Part shown: one piece after another, positions 33,819-42,291 of the stretch
Position numbering within the stretch: position 1 is the first letter of the stretch
How the letters are laid out: each line of letters opens with the position of its first letter
From: Psychromicrobium xiongbiense
GTDB lineage: Bacteria; Actinomycetota; Actinomycetes; Actinomycetales; Micrococcaceae
Assembly (NCBI RefSeq): GCF_030271165.1
Contig: NZ_JASSZH010000040.1
Location: 1 to 54,488, forward strand
DNA: 54,488 nt
Direction: 5' to 3'
Notes under the pieces: generated by a model
What the model saw: the letters and a program-made list of their open reading frames with translations, nothing else
What the model was told of the DNA's origin: nothing
Databases searched by the model: none
Translations under genes and position numbers: made by a program

Positions 33819-35245
33819 TCAACACCTCGCTGCGGCGGCTCCCAGTTCTGGTCCTGACTCTGCTGGCCCTTCTCTTCGTCTCCGCCTGTGTCCCAGGCCA
33901 GGACCCCCGGAAGGCTCAGGACTTCGAGACCGCCATGCGCGCCATCCCCGGCGTGGCCAGTGTCTCGACGGGTAAAACAGCCACCATCGTCCTGAATGCC
34001 GGGCTCGGCCCGGATGCGGTGGAAACCGCGGTCAGTGCGGTGGGTAGCTACCTCTCCGGGCACAAGGGCCTGGCGGATCAGCTGGGCGGCGTGGGCGTGG
34101 ACGCCTCCGGGCTGGTGCGCGGCCTCACCGGGGATTCCGCCCATGACGCAGCGGTCAAGCGCCTCTACGACACGCTGAAAGCAGACCCCGGAGTAGCTGC
34201 AGCGGCGATCGACTCAACGATGGGAGCGTCGTTCCTCGATCAGAGGGGGATCTCGATCCAGGCCAGCGACAGCGATTTCCTCGGGGCACTTCAGAAGGCC
34301 TATACCCTGAGGCAGTCGGATCCGCTGTTCGGCACCTGGCCTATTTTTGCGCTCAGCAAGGATCAGAAGCTACAGGCCTCGTGTGAAGGGGCTGCCCTGA
34401 AGGGTGGTACCGCAGTCCTCGACCGAGTGATCGCCCCGTACCAGGCAGCCAGCGCGCAGACCGCGGTGCTGGCAGCACGTCTTAAGAACGGCGCGGCTGA
34501 CCTGACCATTGCCTCCGCATCCCTGGTGCCGCAGGTGTTCAACCAGGCAGCAAAGGCGGATCCCAGCAACCAGTTCGTGACGGTGCGCGGCGGCAAAGTG
34601 GTGCGCACGGGGGATGCCGGCCCGGCGCCAACGGACGCCCTGATTGCCGATGCCATCAACAATCCGGGGGTTGCCGCGTTGGAGGTGGTGGGCGCGAAGT
34701 CCGCTTACTACGCCCTGCCGTCCCTTCCGGTTGATCAGCGCGGCGCGGCAGCGATCGCCCTGGCCACACACCTGGGCAGCATCCCGGAATTCGCGCAGGT
34801 GCCAGGAATCCGGATCGATGGAGCGGCGACCTCAAGCCTTGGCCCCTACCCGAAACTCACCGGCCCGCTTGGCGAGTTTCCCGATTCCTTCCTGGTTCAG
34901 GCGAAGCCCGCCGAGCTGCTGACCAAGGTCAGACTGGCGGCTGCCGTGGCCCAGTCCTACCCGGAGTATGGCGACACCCTGGGCCTCCTGGTGCCATGGT
35001 CGCCAGCAAACGCCTCGACCGCTGAGCTGACGGCCATGGTGGCCGCCCTCAAGCCGCTCGCTCCGGCCGGACTGCATGTCTACGTCAGGGCACCCACTCT
35101 CTCCGGTCATGTGTACCCCTACGGTGCAGATTTCACGGTCGGCAGCACCATCAAGGTGCAGCCCACCCTGGGCAAATTCGAATCAGGCACGGATGCCCAG
35201 CAGTTCGCCAAACTCCTTCAGGAGGTCTGGAACGCAGCCTCCTGA
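33815..35245 (+). CDS. Putative lipoprotein, paralogue 2
   Basis: The roughly 476-residue product has lipobox VSAC after a hydrophobic segment and aligns along its length with the preceding lipoprotein (GPDAVETAVSAVGSYL, DAGPAPTDALIADAINNPG). ATG 33815 overlaps the upstream stop (ATGA) and is preferred over ATG 33800, which lies inside the upstream gene. Function is unknown. Coupled translation with the first copy suggests the two act together or in equal amounts. Confidence 0.8.
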   Translation: MINTSLRRLPVLVLTLLALLFVSACVPGQDPRKAQDFETAMRAIPGVASVSTGKTATIVLNAGLGPDAVETAVSAVGSYLSGHKGLADQLGGVGVDASGLVRGLTGDSAHDAAVKRLYDTLKADPGVAAAAIDSTMGASFLDQRGISIQASDSDFLGALQKAYTLRQSDPLFGTWPIFALSKDQKLQASCEGAALKGGTAVLDRVIAPYQAASAQTAVLAARLKNGAADLTIASASLVPQVFNQAAKADPSNQFVTVRGGKVVRTGDAGPAPTDALIADAINNPGVAALEVVGAKSAYYALPSLPVDQRGAAAIALATHLGSIPEFAQVPGIRIDGAATSSLGPYPKLTGPLGEFPDSFLVQAKPAELLTKVRLAAAVAQSYPEYGDTLGLLVPWSPANASTAELTAMVAALKPLAPAGLHVYVRAPTLSGHVYPYGADFTVGSTIKVQPTLGKFESGTDAQQFAKLLQEVWNAAS

Positions 35246-35255
35246 AGCAGCCTCC

Positions 35256-35261
35256 TAAAAT
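35256..35261 (+). promoter_or_regulatory. -10 box of a leaderless rnhA transcript
   Basis: TAAAAT ends 6 bases before the ATG at 35268. There is no clear -35 box and no Shine-Dalgarno sequence. Confidence 0.5.
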
Positions 35262-35267
35262 GGGATT

Positions 35268-36206
35268 ATGACGATCATTGCTGCAGCGGACGGTTCCGCT
35301 TTGGGAAACCCGGGACCGGCTGGCTGGGCGTGGTACGTCGATGACGACACCTGGCAGGCCGGCGGCTGGCCTCACGGCACCAATAACCAGGGCGAACTCA
35401 TGGCGGTCCTTGATCTGCTCCGAGCCACCGCCCATCTGCCGGAAGAGCCGCTGAAGATCCTCTGCGACAGCCAGTATGTGATCAAGTGCATCACCGCCTG
35501 GATGCCCGGCTGGAAGCGCAAGGGCTGGCGCAAGGCGGATGGTAAGCCGGTGCTCAATATCGAGCTGCTCAAGGAGCTCGATGCCGCACTGGCCGGGCGC
35601 CGCTACGAGTTCGAGTGGGTGAAAGGCCACGCCGGGCATGAGCTCAACGAAGCGGCCGATGCGCGGGCCCGCGGTGCCGCGACGGCGTACCAGAAGGGTC
35701 AGCAGCCCCCAGTGGGTCCAGGGTTCCCCGGACGGCCCCAGCTGAGGAACGCTGAAGCGCTGAAAAACGCTGAATCGCTGAGTGTCAAACCGAGCGAACC
35801 CGAAGATCCGCAAACGCAGCTCGATCTTTTCTCCAGCCTGGAGGAGGATCTCTTCGAACCAGCGTCCGTGAGCCCCGCCGAGGCCGTCATTGCGCTCGAA
35901 CGGCAGCTTCTGGATCCCGCCATCCGGGCGGATGCCAGCCGGGTGGCGGTCCTGTTGCACCCGGACTTCGAGGAAATCGGTGCCTCCGGACGGCTGTGGT
36001 CCCGGGATGCCCTGATCGCAACCATGGCAGAAGACTTTGTGGCACCACTGATCGACCAGCTCAACGCCGCTGTTCTGACCGAGGATGCCATATTGCTGAC
36101 CTACCGCAGCCTGGGCATGAACGGCGCTGCGCTGCGCAGCTCGCTCTGGCTCCGCCACCAGGGCCAGTGGCGACTGCGATTCCATCAGGGGACGCCGGAA
36201 GCCTAG
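35268..36206 (+). CDS. rnhA: Ribonuclease HI fused to a DUF4440 (NTF2-like) domain
   Basis: Residues 1-145 are a type 1 RNase H with all acidic residues: Asp8 in AADGSALGNPGP, Glu44 region in NNQGELMAV, Asp67 region in CDSQYVIKC, then VKGHAGHELNEAADARA with the catalytic His and last Asp. It degrades RNA in RNA-DNA hybrids. A linker with NAEALKNAESLS repeats (about 155-190) leads to a C-terminal SnoaL/DUF4440-like domain (about 200-312: ALERQLLDPAIRADASRVAVLLHPDFEEIGASGRLWSR, cut by the linker positions). The added domain is not part of classical RNase HI and may bind a small ligand or mediate dimerisation. Confidence 0.9.
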   Translation: MTIIAAADGSALGNPGPAGWAWYVDDDTWQAGGWPHGTNNQGELMAVLDLLRATAHLPEEPLKILCDSQYVIKCITAWMPGWKRKGWRKADGKPVLNIELLKELDAALAGRRYEFEWVKGHAGHELNEAADARARGAATAYQKGQQPPVGPGFPGRPQLRNAEALKNAESLSVKPSEPEDPQTQLDLFSSLEEDLFEPASVSPAEAVIALERQLLDPAIRADASRVAVLLHPDFEEIGASGRLWSRDALIATMAEDFVAPLIDQLNAAVLTEDAILLTYRSLGMNGAALRSSLWLRHQGQWRLRFHQGTPEA

Positions 36207-36266
36207 AGACCCGAAAACCTGAGCCCGGCAACCATGAAACCCTTTTTAGGTCATTTTCTGGATTAA

Positions 36267-36296
36267 TTGACCGGATTCGCTGGCGACTCTTACGAT
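36267..36296 (+). promoter_or_regulatory. Promoter for the leaderless radical SAM gene
   Basis: TTGACC (36267-36272) and TACGAT (36291-36296) are separated by 18 bases. The -10 box ends 6 bases before GTG 36303, which predicts a leaderless transcript and argues against an upstream TTG start at 36267. Confidence 0.7.
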
Positions 36297-36302
36297 GACA
36301 AG

Positions 36303-37901
36303 GTGAATCAAAAGCCTGGTCAAGGGATGCCGCTGCGGGACTACCGGGTGCATCGGTACGTGAACGCGTTCTGCCCCAGCTGTCACGAGGAGTCCCCGGA
36401 CGCGCCCCTCTCCGAGGTTCAGCGGCTCTCCGGCTGGCTCGCCGTCCGGGACGAGCAGGTCTGGCTGGAGCGGGGCTGCCAGAAACACGGCCTGGTGAGC
36501 ACGCTCTACGACGAGTCTGCGGAAATCCTGTCCTACCTGGAGGAATGGACGGCACCCACCAAGGTGCATGGGCCGGATACCAGGGGCAACTTCAAACCGG
36601 TTCCCTCCGCCTATGAGGACGGCCTGCCGGAAATGCAGACCCAGCACACCTGCATTCTCCTCGAAGACCTGACCGATCACTGCAACCTCCGCTGCCCCAC
36701 CTGCTTCGCCGAATCGAGCCCCGCCGCGAGCGCCGTCGCACCGCTGGCTGAGGTGCTCGCCTCCGTTGACGCCCGGCTGGAACGCGAAAACGGTCGGATC
36801 GATGTGCTGATGCTCAGCGGAGGCGAACCCACGCTCTACCCCTGGTTGGAGCAACTCCTCGACCACCTGGTGGCGCGGCCCATTGTGCGGATCCTGATCA
36901 ATTCCAATGGTTTACGGATCGCGCAGGATGACGCCTTCGTCGAGACCCTGCGCAAGCACCGCGAGCGGGTGGAGATTTACCTGCAGTATGACGGCGAAAG
37001 TGCCGAGGCCTCGGCCTATCACCGAGGTGCGGACATCCGCCGCTTCAAGCAGCGGGCCGTGGAGCGCCTCTCCGCAGCCGGCGTCTTCATGACGCTGACC
37101 ATGACGGCCGCGCTGGGTGTGAACGATGGCGAGATCGGCCTCGTCATCGACCGCGCCATGAACACCCCCTACGTGGGTGGCGTGACGATCCAGCCGGTTT
37201 TCGGATCGGGACGCTCGGCCGGCGTGGATCCGCAGAAACGGCTCACCCACGGCGGTGTGCTGAGCCGTCTGGAGGGCCAGACCGGTGGCAGGGTGACCTG
37301 GCGGGATCTCACGGCCCTGCCGTGCAGCCACCCGCACTGCTGCTCGGTGGGGTACCTGCTTCGGGACGATGCGGGGGACTGGAAGTCGCTCACCGCACTG
37401 ATCGGTCATGACCGGCTCAAGGAATTCCTGGATCTGGAACCCAATCTGCTGGCCAACCGCATTGCGGACAATGCCATTCCGCAGGCGCTGCGCAATGCGG
37501 TCAAGGGCTCGCTGATGGATCTGCTCAGCGAGCAGTCCTCACTCTCGCACCCCTCGATGCGGGATATCTGGAAGGACATCTGCCAGAACTGCGATCTGGG
37601 CATCGGAACCCTCACCGCGCTGGCCACCTCCACCCTGCCCGGTCAGCACAAACGCCTGCGCGCCATGCTCGGCGAGCGCGTCCTGCGCGTGACGGTGAAG
37701 CCCTTTATGGACATCAACACCATGATCGAGGAGCGGCTCACCCAGTGCTGCGTCCATGTGGCCACCGTCAATGAATCGACCGGCGGGCACCAGTGCGCAC
37801 CGTTCTGCGCCGTACAGGCCTGGGCGCCACTGTCCCGACGACGCATTTCCACCGCAACCGGGCGCCGCGAGCTCCCGATCCGGGCCACGACAGCCAGCTG
37901 A
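36303..37901 (+). CDS. Radical SAM protein, Tes/MJ0619-like
   Basis: The roughly 532-residue protein has the radical SAM cluster motif CNLRCPTC (CxxxCxxC) after LLEDLTDH, then MLSGGEPTLYPWL and ILINSNGLRIA. Many extra cysteines lie at the N-terminus (CPSC and GCQKHG, a rubredoxin-like zinc knuckle), in PCSHPHCCSVGY, in CQNCDLG, and at the C-terminus (CC and CAPFCAVQAW). This cysteine pattern fits the COG1964 family that includes the archaeal tetraether synthase Tes, which joins lipid tails. The following genes encode a small membrane protein and an Lgt-like transferase, supporting lipid work at the membrane. The substrate here is unknown. GTG 36303 is chosen because of the promoter spacing. 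Confidence 0.85.
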   Translation: MNQKPGQGMPLRDYRVHRYVNAFCPSCHEESPDAPLSEVQRLSGWLAVRDEQVWLERGCQKHGLVSTLYDESAEILSYLEEWTAPTKVHGPDTRGNFKPVPSAYEDGLPEMQTQHTCILLEDLTDHCNLRCPTCFAESSPAASAVAPLAEVLASVDARLERENGRIDVLMLSGGEPTLYPWLEQLLDHLVARPIVRILINSNGLRIAQDDAFVETLRKHRERVEIYLQYDGESAEASAYHRGADIRRFKQRAVERLSAAGVFMTLTMTAALGVNDGEIGLVIDRAMNTPYVGGVTIQPVFGSGRSAGVDPQKRLTHGGVLSRLEGQTGGRVTWRDLTALPCSHPHCCSVGYLLRDDAGDWKSLTALIGHDRLKEFLDLEPNLLANRIADNAIPQALRNAVKGSLMDLLSEQSSLSHPSMRDIWKDICQNCDLGIGTLTALATSTLPGQHKRLRAMLGERVLRVTVKPFMDINTMIEERLTQCCVHVATVNESTGGHQCAPFCAVQAWAPLSRRRISTATGRRELPIRATTAS

Positions 37902-37917
37902 ACCAAAGGGGCCAGCC

Positions 37918-38229
37918 ATGAGCGACTACAGCCATCTCGGTCAGTACGATGCCGCCGTGGGCCAGCCCGCCGCACCGTACGATCCGCTACGCCTGTGCAT
38001 TTTTGCCACGGTGGCGCTGCTGGCCTGGATCTTCGGGCCGCTGGCCGTGGTGGGCTTCGCGGTGCTGGGCGTCGTGGGGTACGCCAGGGCCCGGCGCAAG
38101 GGCCTACTGCGTTCCAAGTGCAAGCTCGGTGACACCCGTCTGGTGATCGCGTATCTGTCCCTCCTCGCGCTCGCGGGAGCGGGCGGCATCGTGGTCTGGA
38201 TCATGAGCCATGTTCCCCACGCTGCATGA
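37918..38229 (+). CDS. Small membrane protein of the radical SAM/Lgt-like cluster
   Basis: The 103-residue product has two predicted membrane helices (about 27-50 and 78-98) separated by a basic loop (ARARRKGLLRSKCK). AAAGGGG precedes the ATG. Its end overlaps the start of the Lgt-like gene by 20 bases, showing a tight operon. No family is recognised; it may be an accessory subunit for the neighbouring lipid enzymes. Confidence 0.8.
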   Translation: MSDYSHLGQYDAAVGQPAAPYDPLRLCIFATVALLAWIFGPLAVVGFAVLGVVGYARARRKGLLRSKCKLGDTRLVIAYLSLLALAGAGGIVVWIMSHVPHAA

Positions 38230-39061
38230 CCTGCTGGGCTTCGGCCCCGAGGTGGATACCCATTCGGTCTTTGTGCTGCTCGGGGTGTTCGCGGCGCTGA
38301 TTGTTTTCTTTCTTGAGGCCCGGCGCCGTGGCCCGATCGACGAGCGGCTTGCCTATGTGGTGCTCGGCGCGCTCGCCGGTGGTGCCGTCCTGATGCGTCT
38401 GGGCACCTGGGCGCAGAATCTGGATCCGCGGCAGAATCTGTCGCTGATCGAACAGCTGGCGCATGGCAACGCCTCGATCCTCAGTGGTCTGGTGGGCGCT
38501 TGGCTGGGCGCGCATATCGCCAAAAAGATCTCGCACTACCGTGAGCGCACCGGCGACCTGTTCGCCCCGGCGCTGGCCGCTGGGATGGCGGTCGGCAGGT
38601 TCGGCTGCTTCTTCACCGAAGTTCCGGGAACGCCGACGGGCGCGGGCTGGGGGATTGTGCTGGATCCGGCGGCTGCCGCACGGCTGGGGGTGCAGGCCGG
38701 CGTGCCGCTGCACCCGAGCTTCATCTACGAGATCGTTTTCCACGCGGTGGCATTCGCCCTGTTGTGGTTCTGGCTGCGGTTCCGGCCGATGGCGCCGGGC
38801 GCCACCTTTACCCTGTATCTGGCGGCGTACGCCATTTTCCGGTTCCTCGTGGAATTTGTCCGGGGGAACAACCTGGCCTGGGACGGATTCACCCGGCCAC
38901 AGTTGTTTCTTGCGGTGACCATCCCCCTGGTGCTGGCCCGGATCATCTGGGGAGCGCGTCACGGAGTCTACTCCCGCCCGGCAATTCAGGAGTCAACGGT
39001 TCAGGAGCATCCAGTTCAGGAGTCAAAAGCCCAGGAGCAGCCAGTTCAGGAGGCAGTATGA
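38210..39061 (+). CDS. Lgt-like prolipoprotein diacylglyceryl transferase family protein
   Basis: The 283-residue polytopic membrane protein has the Lgt signatures GRFGCFFTE, HPSFIYE and RFLVEFVRGNN, with about seven helices. True Lgt moves diacylglycerol from phosphatidylglycerol to the lipobox cysteine. This copy is short, lies in a radical SAM cluster rather than in the usual trp/lgt context, and may be a paralogue acting on another acceptor. The last about 20 residues are pentapeptide repeats (QESTV, QEHPV, QESKA, QEQPV) encoded by 15-base DNA repeats. Its stop overlaps the next start (ATGA). Confidence 0.85.
   Translation: MFPTLHDLLGFGPEVDTHSVFVLLGVFAALIVFFLEARRRGPIDERLAYVVLGALAGGAVLMRLGTWAQNLDPRQNLSLIEQLAHGNASILSGLVGAWLGAHIAKKISHYRERTGDLFAPALAAGMAVGRFGCFFTEVPGTPTGAGWGIVLDPAAAARLGVQAGVPLHPSFIYEIVFHAVAFALLWFWLRFRPMAPGATFTLYLAAYAIFRFLVEFVRGNNLAWDGFTRPQLFLAVTIPLVLARIIWGARHGVYSRPAIQESTVQEHPVQESKAQEQPVQEAV
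38985..39060 (+). repeat. Five 15-base tandem repeats, each with an SD-like core
   Basis: Units begin at 38985, 39000, 39015, 39030 and 39045, each containing CAGGAG. They encode a pentapeptide tail of the Lgt-like protein, and the last unit supplies the ribosome-binding site for the next gene. Two related units recur at 39604-39633. Confidence 0.85.
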
Positions 39062-39579
39062 GCGAGAACCAGAATCAGCCCGGGCAGCCAGAGCCGCCGA
39101 ACCAGCCTGGGCAACAGCAGCCCCCATATCCGCCGCAGCAACCATGGCAGCAGGGGCAACCGCAGCAGTTCCCGTCGCCCGGCGAATGGTCGCAGCCCCC
39201 GCCGCAGCAGCCGTATCCCGGTCAGTACCCGCCCCAGCCCGGAATGCCCCAGCCCGGCGTTCCCCAGTACGGAATGCCTCCGTACGGCCCGCCTCAGGTC
39301 CGGAAGTCCGGCGGCGGCGCAAATCTGGGGCTCGGCTCGGCAGTTGGCGCCGGTATCCTGTTCGTTGCCGCCATTCTCCAGTTCAACCTCATTGGCAAGA
39401 CGCACAGCTTCTTTCTGCTCAACATGCCCATGATTCTTCCCATTGCCGTCGGCATCGGACTGCTCTTCAACAAAAAGACCCGAATGTTCGGCACGGGCAT
39501 GCTGATCGTGCTGTTCAGCGCCTGGATTGTGTTCGTTGGCCCCTGCACCACACTGTTTTCCTCGGTGACGTCGATCTAG
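39058..39579 (+). CDS. Pro/Gln-rich small membrane protein
   Basis: The 173-residue protein has a disordered Pro/Gln/Tyr-rich N-terminus (1-80, repeats of PGQ and QPGMPQPG type) and three hydrophobic segments (about 95-112, 120-140, 148-168). It resembles uncharacterised actinobacterial membrane proteins with a proline-rich cytoplasmic tail. It is coupled to the Lgt-like gene by ATGA and followed by a shorter paralogue. Confidence 0.8.
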   Translation: MSENQNQPGQPEPPNQPGQQQPPYPPQQPWQQGQPQQFPSPGEWSQPPPQQPYPGQYPPQPGMPQPGVPQYGMPPYGPPQVRKSGGGANLGLGSAVGAGILFVAAILQFNLIGKTHSFFLLNMPMILPIAVGIGLLFNKKTRMFGTGMLIVLFSAWIVFVGPCTTLFSSVTSI

Positions 39580-39631
39580 CGGTTGCCACTGGGTAGCAGA
39601 CAATTCAGGATCAGACAGTCCAGGAGACAGT

Positions 39632-39985
39632 ACGAGCGAGAACCAGAATCAGCCAGCGCCCGGGCAGCCAGAGCCCGGCGTGCCGGAATATCCAACAACG
39701 CCGTACACCGACCAGACGGTTCGCACGCCAGCAGTCGGTATGGGTGCCGGGGCTGCTGCGGGCGGTGGCATCGCGGTGGCGGGAATGTTTCTGACCGTCT
39801 ATTTGGCCACAATGGGCCGGGTGCACAACTACTGGCTGGTCAATCTGCCACTGCTGGTGCCCATCGCCGCAGGCATTGTCATGCTCTTCTTCGCTCAGAC
39901 ACGCAGGTTCGCTACCGGCATGCTGATTGTCGTGTTCTCGACCTGGATACTTGTGGTCGGGCCGTGTACTTCCGGCATTCATTAA
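39632..39985 (+). CDS. Shorter paralogue with ACG at the expected start
   Basis: The frame encodes a shortened Pro-rich tail and three hydrophobic segments matching the preceding gene (GMGAGAAAGGGIAVAGMFL, LLVPIAAGIVMLFF, FATGMLIVVFSTWILVVGPCT). The start region duplicates that of the first copy, with SENQNQP after the start and CAGGAGACAGT before it, but ATG has become ACG. Translation may use this ACG behind a good AGGAG, or begin at GTG 39680, giving about 101 residues. It may also be a decaying duplicate, although the membrane part is intact. Confidence 0.6.
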   Translation, partial: TSENQNQPAPGQPEPGVPEYPTTPYTDQTVRTPAVGMGAGAAAGGGIAVAGMFLTVYLATMGRVHNYWLVNLPLLVPIAAGIVMLFFAQTRRFATGMLIVVFSTWILVVGPCTSGIH

Positions 39986-40003
39986 TTCTGGGCACCGAGA
40001 AAT

Positions 40004-41500
40004 TCAGCCACCGATTTCCTCGATCCCGTCCACGGCTGAGCCCGCTTCGGCATCGCCGGGCGCCTCCAACGGCAGCAGCACCGTGAAAGTGGCTCCGCCG
40101 CCCGGAGTGGCGCTGACCCGGACGCTTCCGCCGTGTGATGCGACGATGCCCGCCACGATGGCCAGGCCCAGTCCCGAGCCGCCGGTATCCCTGCTGCGGG
40201 ACGATTCGGCACGGTAGAAACGATCAAAGATCTTCGCGGCTTCCTCCTCGCTGATCCCGGCCCCGTGGTCTCGCACCTGGAGGACGACCTGCCGGAGGCC
40301 GTCCTCCTCGCGGACCCCCAGGACCAGCTCCAAGGGGCTGTCCTCCGGCGTATAGCGAAGCGCGTTGCCCATCAGATTGGTCAGGACCTGCCGGATGCGG
40401 CTCTCGTCGGCCACCGTGCGCAGTTGAGGTGCGGGGCCGCCATCGAGCCCCACCACCGCGATCCTGCGGCGGGGTGCCCTGGCCCGGGCGTCCACCACGG
40501 CATCGTGGCCCAGCACCAGCAGGTCCACCGGTCCGCGGGCCAGTGGGCGCTGTTCATCAATGCGCGCCAGGACCAGCAGATCGCCCACCAGGGCGCCCAT
40601 CCGCTGCGCCTCGCCCTCAATGCGAGCCATGGCCGTTCCCACCTGCTCCTGCTCCACCAGGGCGCCCTGTCGGTACAGCTCGGAGAATCCGCGAATGGTG
40701 ACCAGCGGCGTGCGCAGTTCATGAGAGGCATCAGCGATGAAGCGCCGCATGCTCTCCTCTGAAGCTTTGCGGACCTCAAAAGCTGATTCGATCCTGGCCA
40801 ACATGGTGTTCAGCGACTCGGAGAGCCGCCCCACCTCGGTGGCCGGATTGGCCACGTCCACCCGTTGCGAGAGGTCTCCAGCCGCAATCATCGCCGCGGT
40901 CCGCTCCACTCGCCGGAGCGGCACGAACGCCCTGCTGACAATGAGAAAGGCCGTCAGGGTACCGACGATGACGATCAGCACCCCGGCTGCGATCATCGCA
41001 GTGAGCAGCCTGGTGGCGGATTTGTCGAACTCGTCGTAGGTGATCGCGATCAGCATGTAGCCGGTCAGCGGTGGGGCCGTGGGGTTGAGTCCGCTCAGCG
41101 GTACGGGGGCGACGATGAGCGCCCGCCAGGTGCCCGGCCCGCTCTGATCCTTGAGGTCGAAGGGTACGCCGTTGTGCGCCACCGCCTGGTCCAGCGTCAG
41201 TTCAGCAAAGACCGGTTTCTGGGTCCCGGGGTTGGAGCTCTCCCGGGAGACCGAGCCATCACTGGAAACAACCTTGGCGTAGAGACCGCCCACCTGGCTG
41301 CCCACACTGGAAGGGGTGAAACCCGAGCCGAGAATGGAGGACTGCACGATTCTCAGCTGAGAATCCATCTGATCGACCAGGAACTGGCGCATCAGGGAGT
41401 TCGCCACCGCGCCGAAGAAGACCAGCGCCAACACCAACAGAGCACTGATCACGGCCACCAGCTGGGTACGCAGAGAGGCCCGGTGCCAGAGGCGGAACAA
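40004..41500 (-). CDS. Sensor histidine kinase
   Basis: The 498-residue protein has two membrane helices (about 14-36 and 165-188) around an extracytoplasmic sensor loop and a HAMP linker. The HisKA box FIADASHELRTPLV carries the phospho-acceptor His (near 264). The ATPase domain has N box LTNLMGNALRYTP, G1 VRDHGAGIS, and G2 DTGGSGLGLAIV. It lies 2 bases after the response regulator stop and partners it. The signal is unknown. Confidence 0.95.
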   Translation of the reverse strand: MFRLWHRASLRTQLVAVISALLVLALVFFGAVANSLMRQFLVDQMDSQLRIVQSSILGSGFTPSSVGSQVGGLYAKVVSSDGSVSRESSNPGTQKPVFAELTLDQAVAHNGVPFDLKDQSGPGTWRALIVAPVPLSGLNPTAPPLTGYMLIAITYDEFDKSATRLLTAMIAAGVLIVIVGTLTAFLIVSRAFVPLRRVERTAAMIAAGDLSQRVDVANPATEVGRLSESLNTMLARIESAFEVRKASEESMRRFIADASHELRTPLVTIRGFSELYRQGALVEQEQVGTAMARIEGEAQRMGALVGDLLVLARIDEQRPLARGPVDLLVLGHDAVVDARARAPRRRIAVVGLDGGPAPQLRTVADESRIRQVLTNLMGNALRYTPEDSPLELVLGVREEDGLRQVVLQVRDHGAGISEEEAAKIFDRFYRAESSRSRDTGGSGLGLAIVAGIVASHGGSVRVSATPGGGATFTVLLPLEAPGDAEAGSAVDGIEEIGG

Positions 41501-41502
41501 CG

Positions 41503-42213
41503 CTACCTTTTTTCGCTCGTACGCAGGACGTAACCCACTCCGCGTTTGGTCTGGATGAGGGGTGGCAGCCCCGGGTCAGTGTCGATTTTGCGGCGCAGAT
41601 AGGAGATGTAGGACTCGACGATGGAGGCATCGCCATCGAAGTCGTACTCCCAGACGTGGTCCAGGATCTGGGACTTGGACAGCACCCGGTTGGGGTTGAG
41701 CATCAGGAAGCGCAGCAGCTTGAACTCGGTGGGGGAGAGCTCAATCGTCTGGTTGCCGCGTCGGACCTCGTGGGCATCGTCATCGAGCTCCAGGTCGTCC
41801 ACCCGCAGGATCGCGTCGTCATCCTCGGCCGGGCGGGTACGGCGCAGTACCGCGCGAATCCGGGCCACCACCTCATCGAGGCTGAACGGTTTGGTGACGT
41901 AATCGTCGCCGCCGACGGTCAGACCGGTGACCTTGTCCTCAGTCTCGTCCCGGGCGGTCAGGAACAGCACCGGGAAGTGCCTCCCTGAGGAGCGGAGGCG
42001 CTTGGTCACTGCGAAGCCGTCCATGTCCGGGAGCATGACGTCCAGGACTGCCAGATCCGGGCTGTATTCCTCCGCCGCGGCCAGCGCTTCCCTCCCGTTG
42101 GCGGCGGAAACCACCTCAAAACCGGCAAAGCGAAGGGAGGTGGAGAGCAGGTCGCGGATATTGGGCTCGTCATCCACCACGAGCAGCCGGGCTTCGGGTC
42201 CATTCTTCTTCAT
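41503..42213 (-). CDS. OmpR/PhoB-type response regulator
   Basis: The 236-residue protein has a receiver domain (about 10-125) with acidic pair VVDDEPNIR, phospho-acceptor Asp in LAVLDVMLPDMDGF, and Lys in YVTKPFS. The C-terminal winged helix is of OmpR type (LSPTEFKLLRFLM, KSQILDHVWEYDFDG, IVESYISYLRRKID, KRGVGYVL). It is similar to actinobacterial TrcR/PhoP-like regulators. It is the first gene of the two-gene operon with the kinase. Confidence 0.96.
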   Translation of the reverse strand: MKKNGPEARLLVVDDEPNIRDLLSTSLRFAGFEVVSAANGREALAAAEEYSPDLAVLDVMLPDMDGFAVTKRLRSSGRHFPVLFLTARDETEDKVTGLTVGGDDYVTKPFSLDEVVARIRAVLRRTRPAEDDDAILRVDDLELDDDAHEVRRGNQTIELSPTEFKLLRFLMLNPNRVLSKSQILDHVWEYDFDGDASIVESYISYLRRKIDTDPGLPPLIQTKRGVGYVLRTSEKR

Positions 42214-42291
42214 CTACCCATTATCTGGTGATTTCCTGAGAGTCGGCTGGACGTTTGCCGGAGGTGTGAGGTGCAAATTCAGGGACTCGGC

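Noticed and set aside
36267..36302. Longer TTG start for the radical SAM gene
   Set aside because: The TTG is part of the likely -35 box, and the -10 box lies between it and GTG 36303.
39583..40086. 167-codon ORF overlapping the second Pro-rich membrane protein
   Set aside because: It is out of frame with the paralogous membrane segments and runs into the histidine kinase gene on the other strand.
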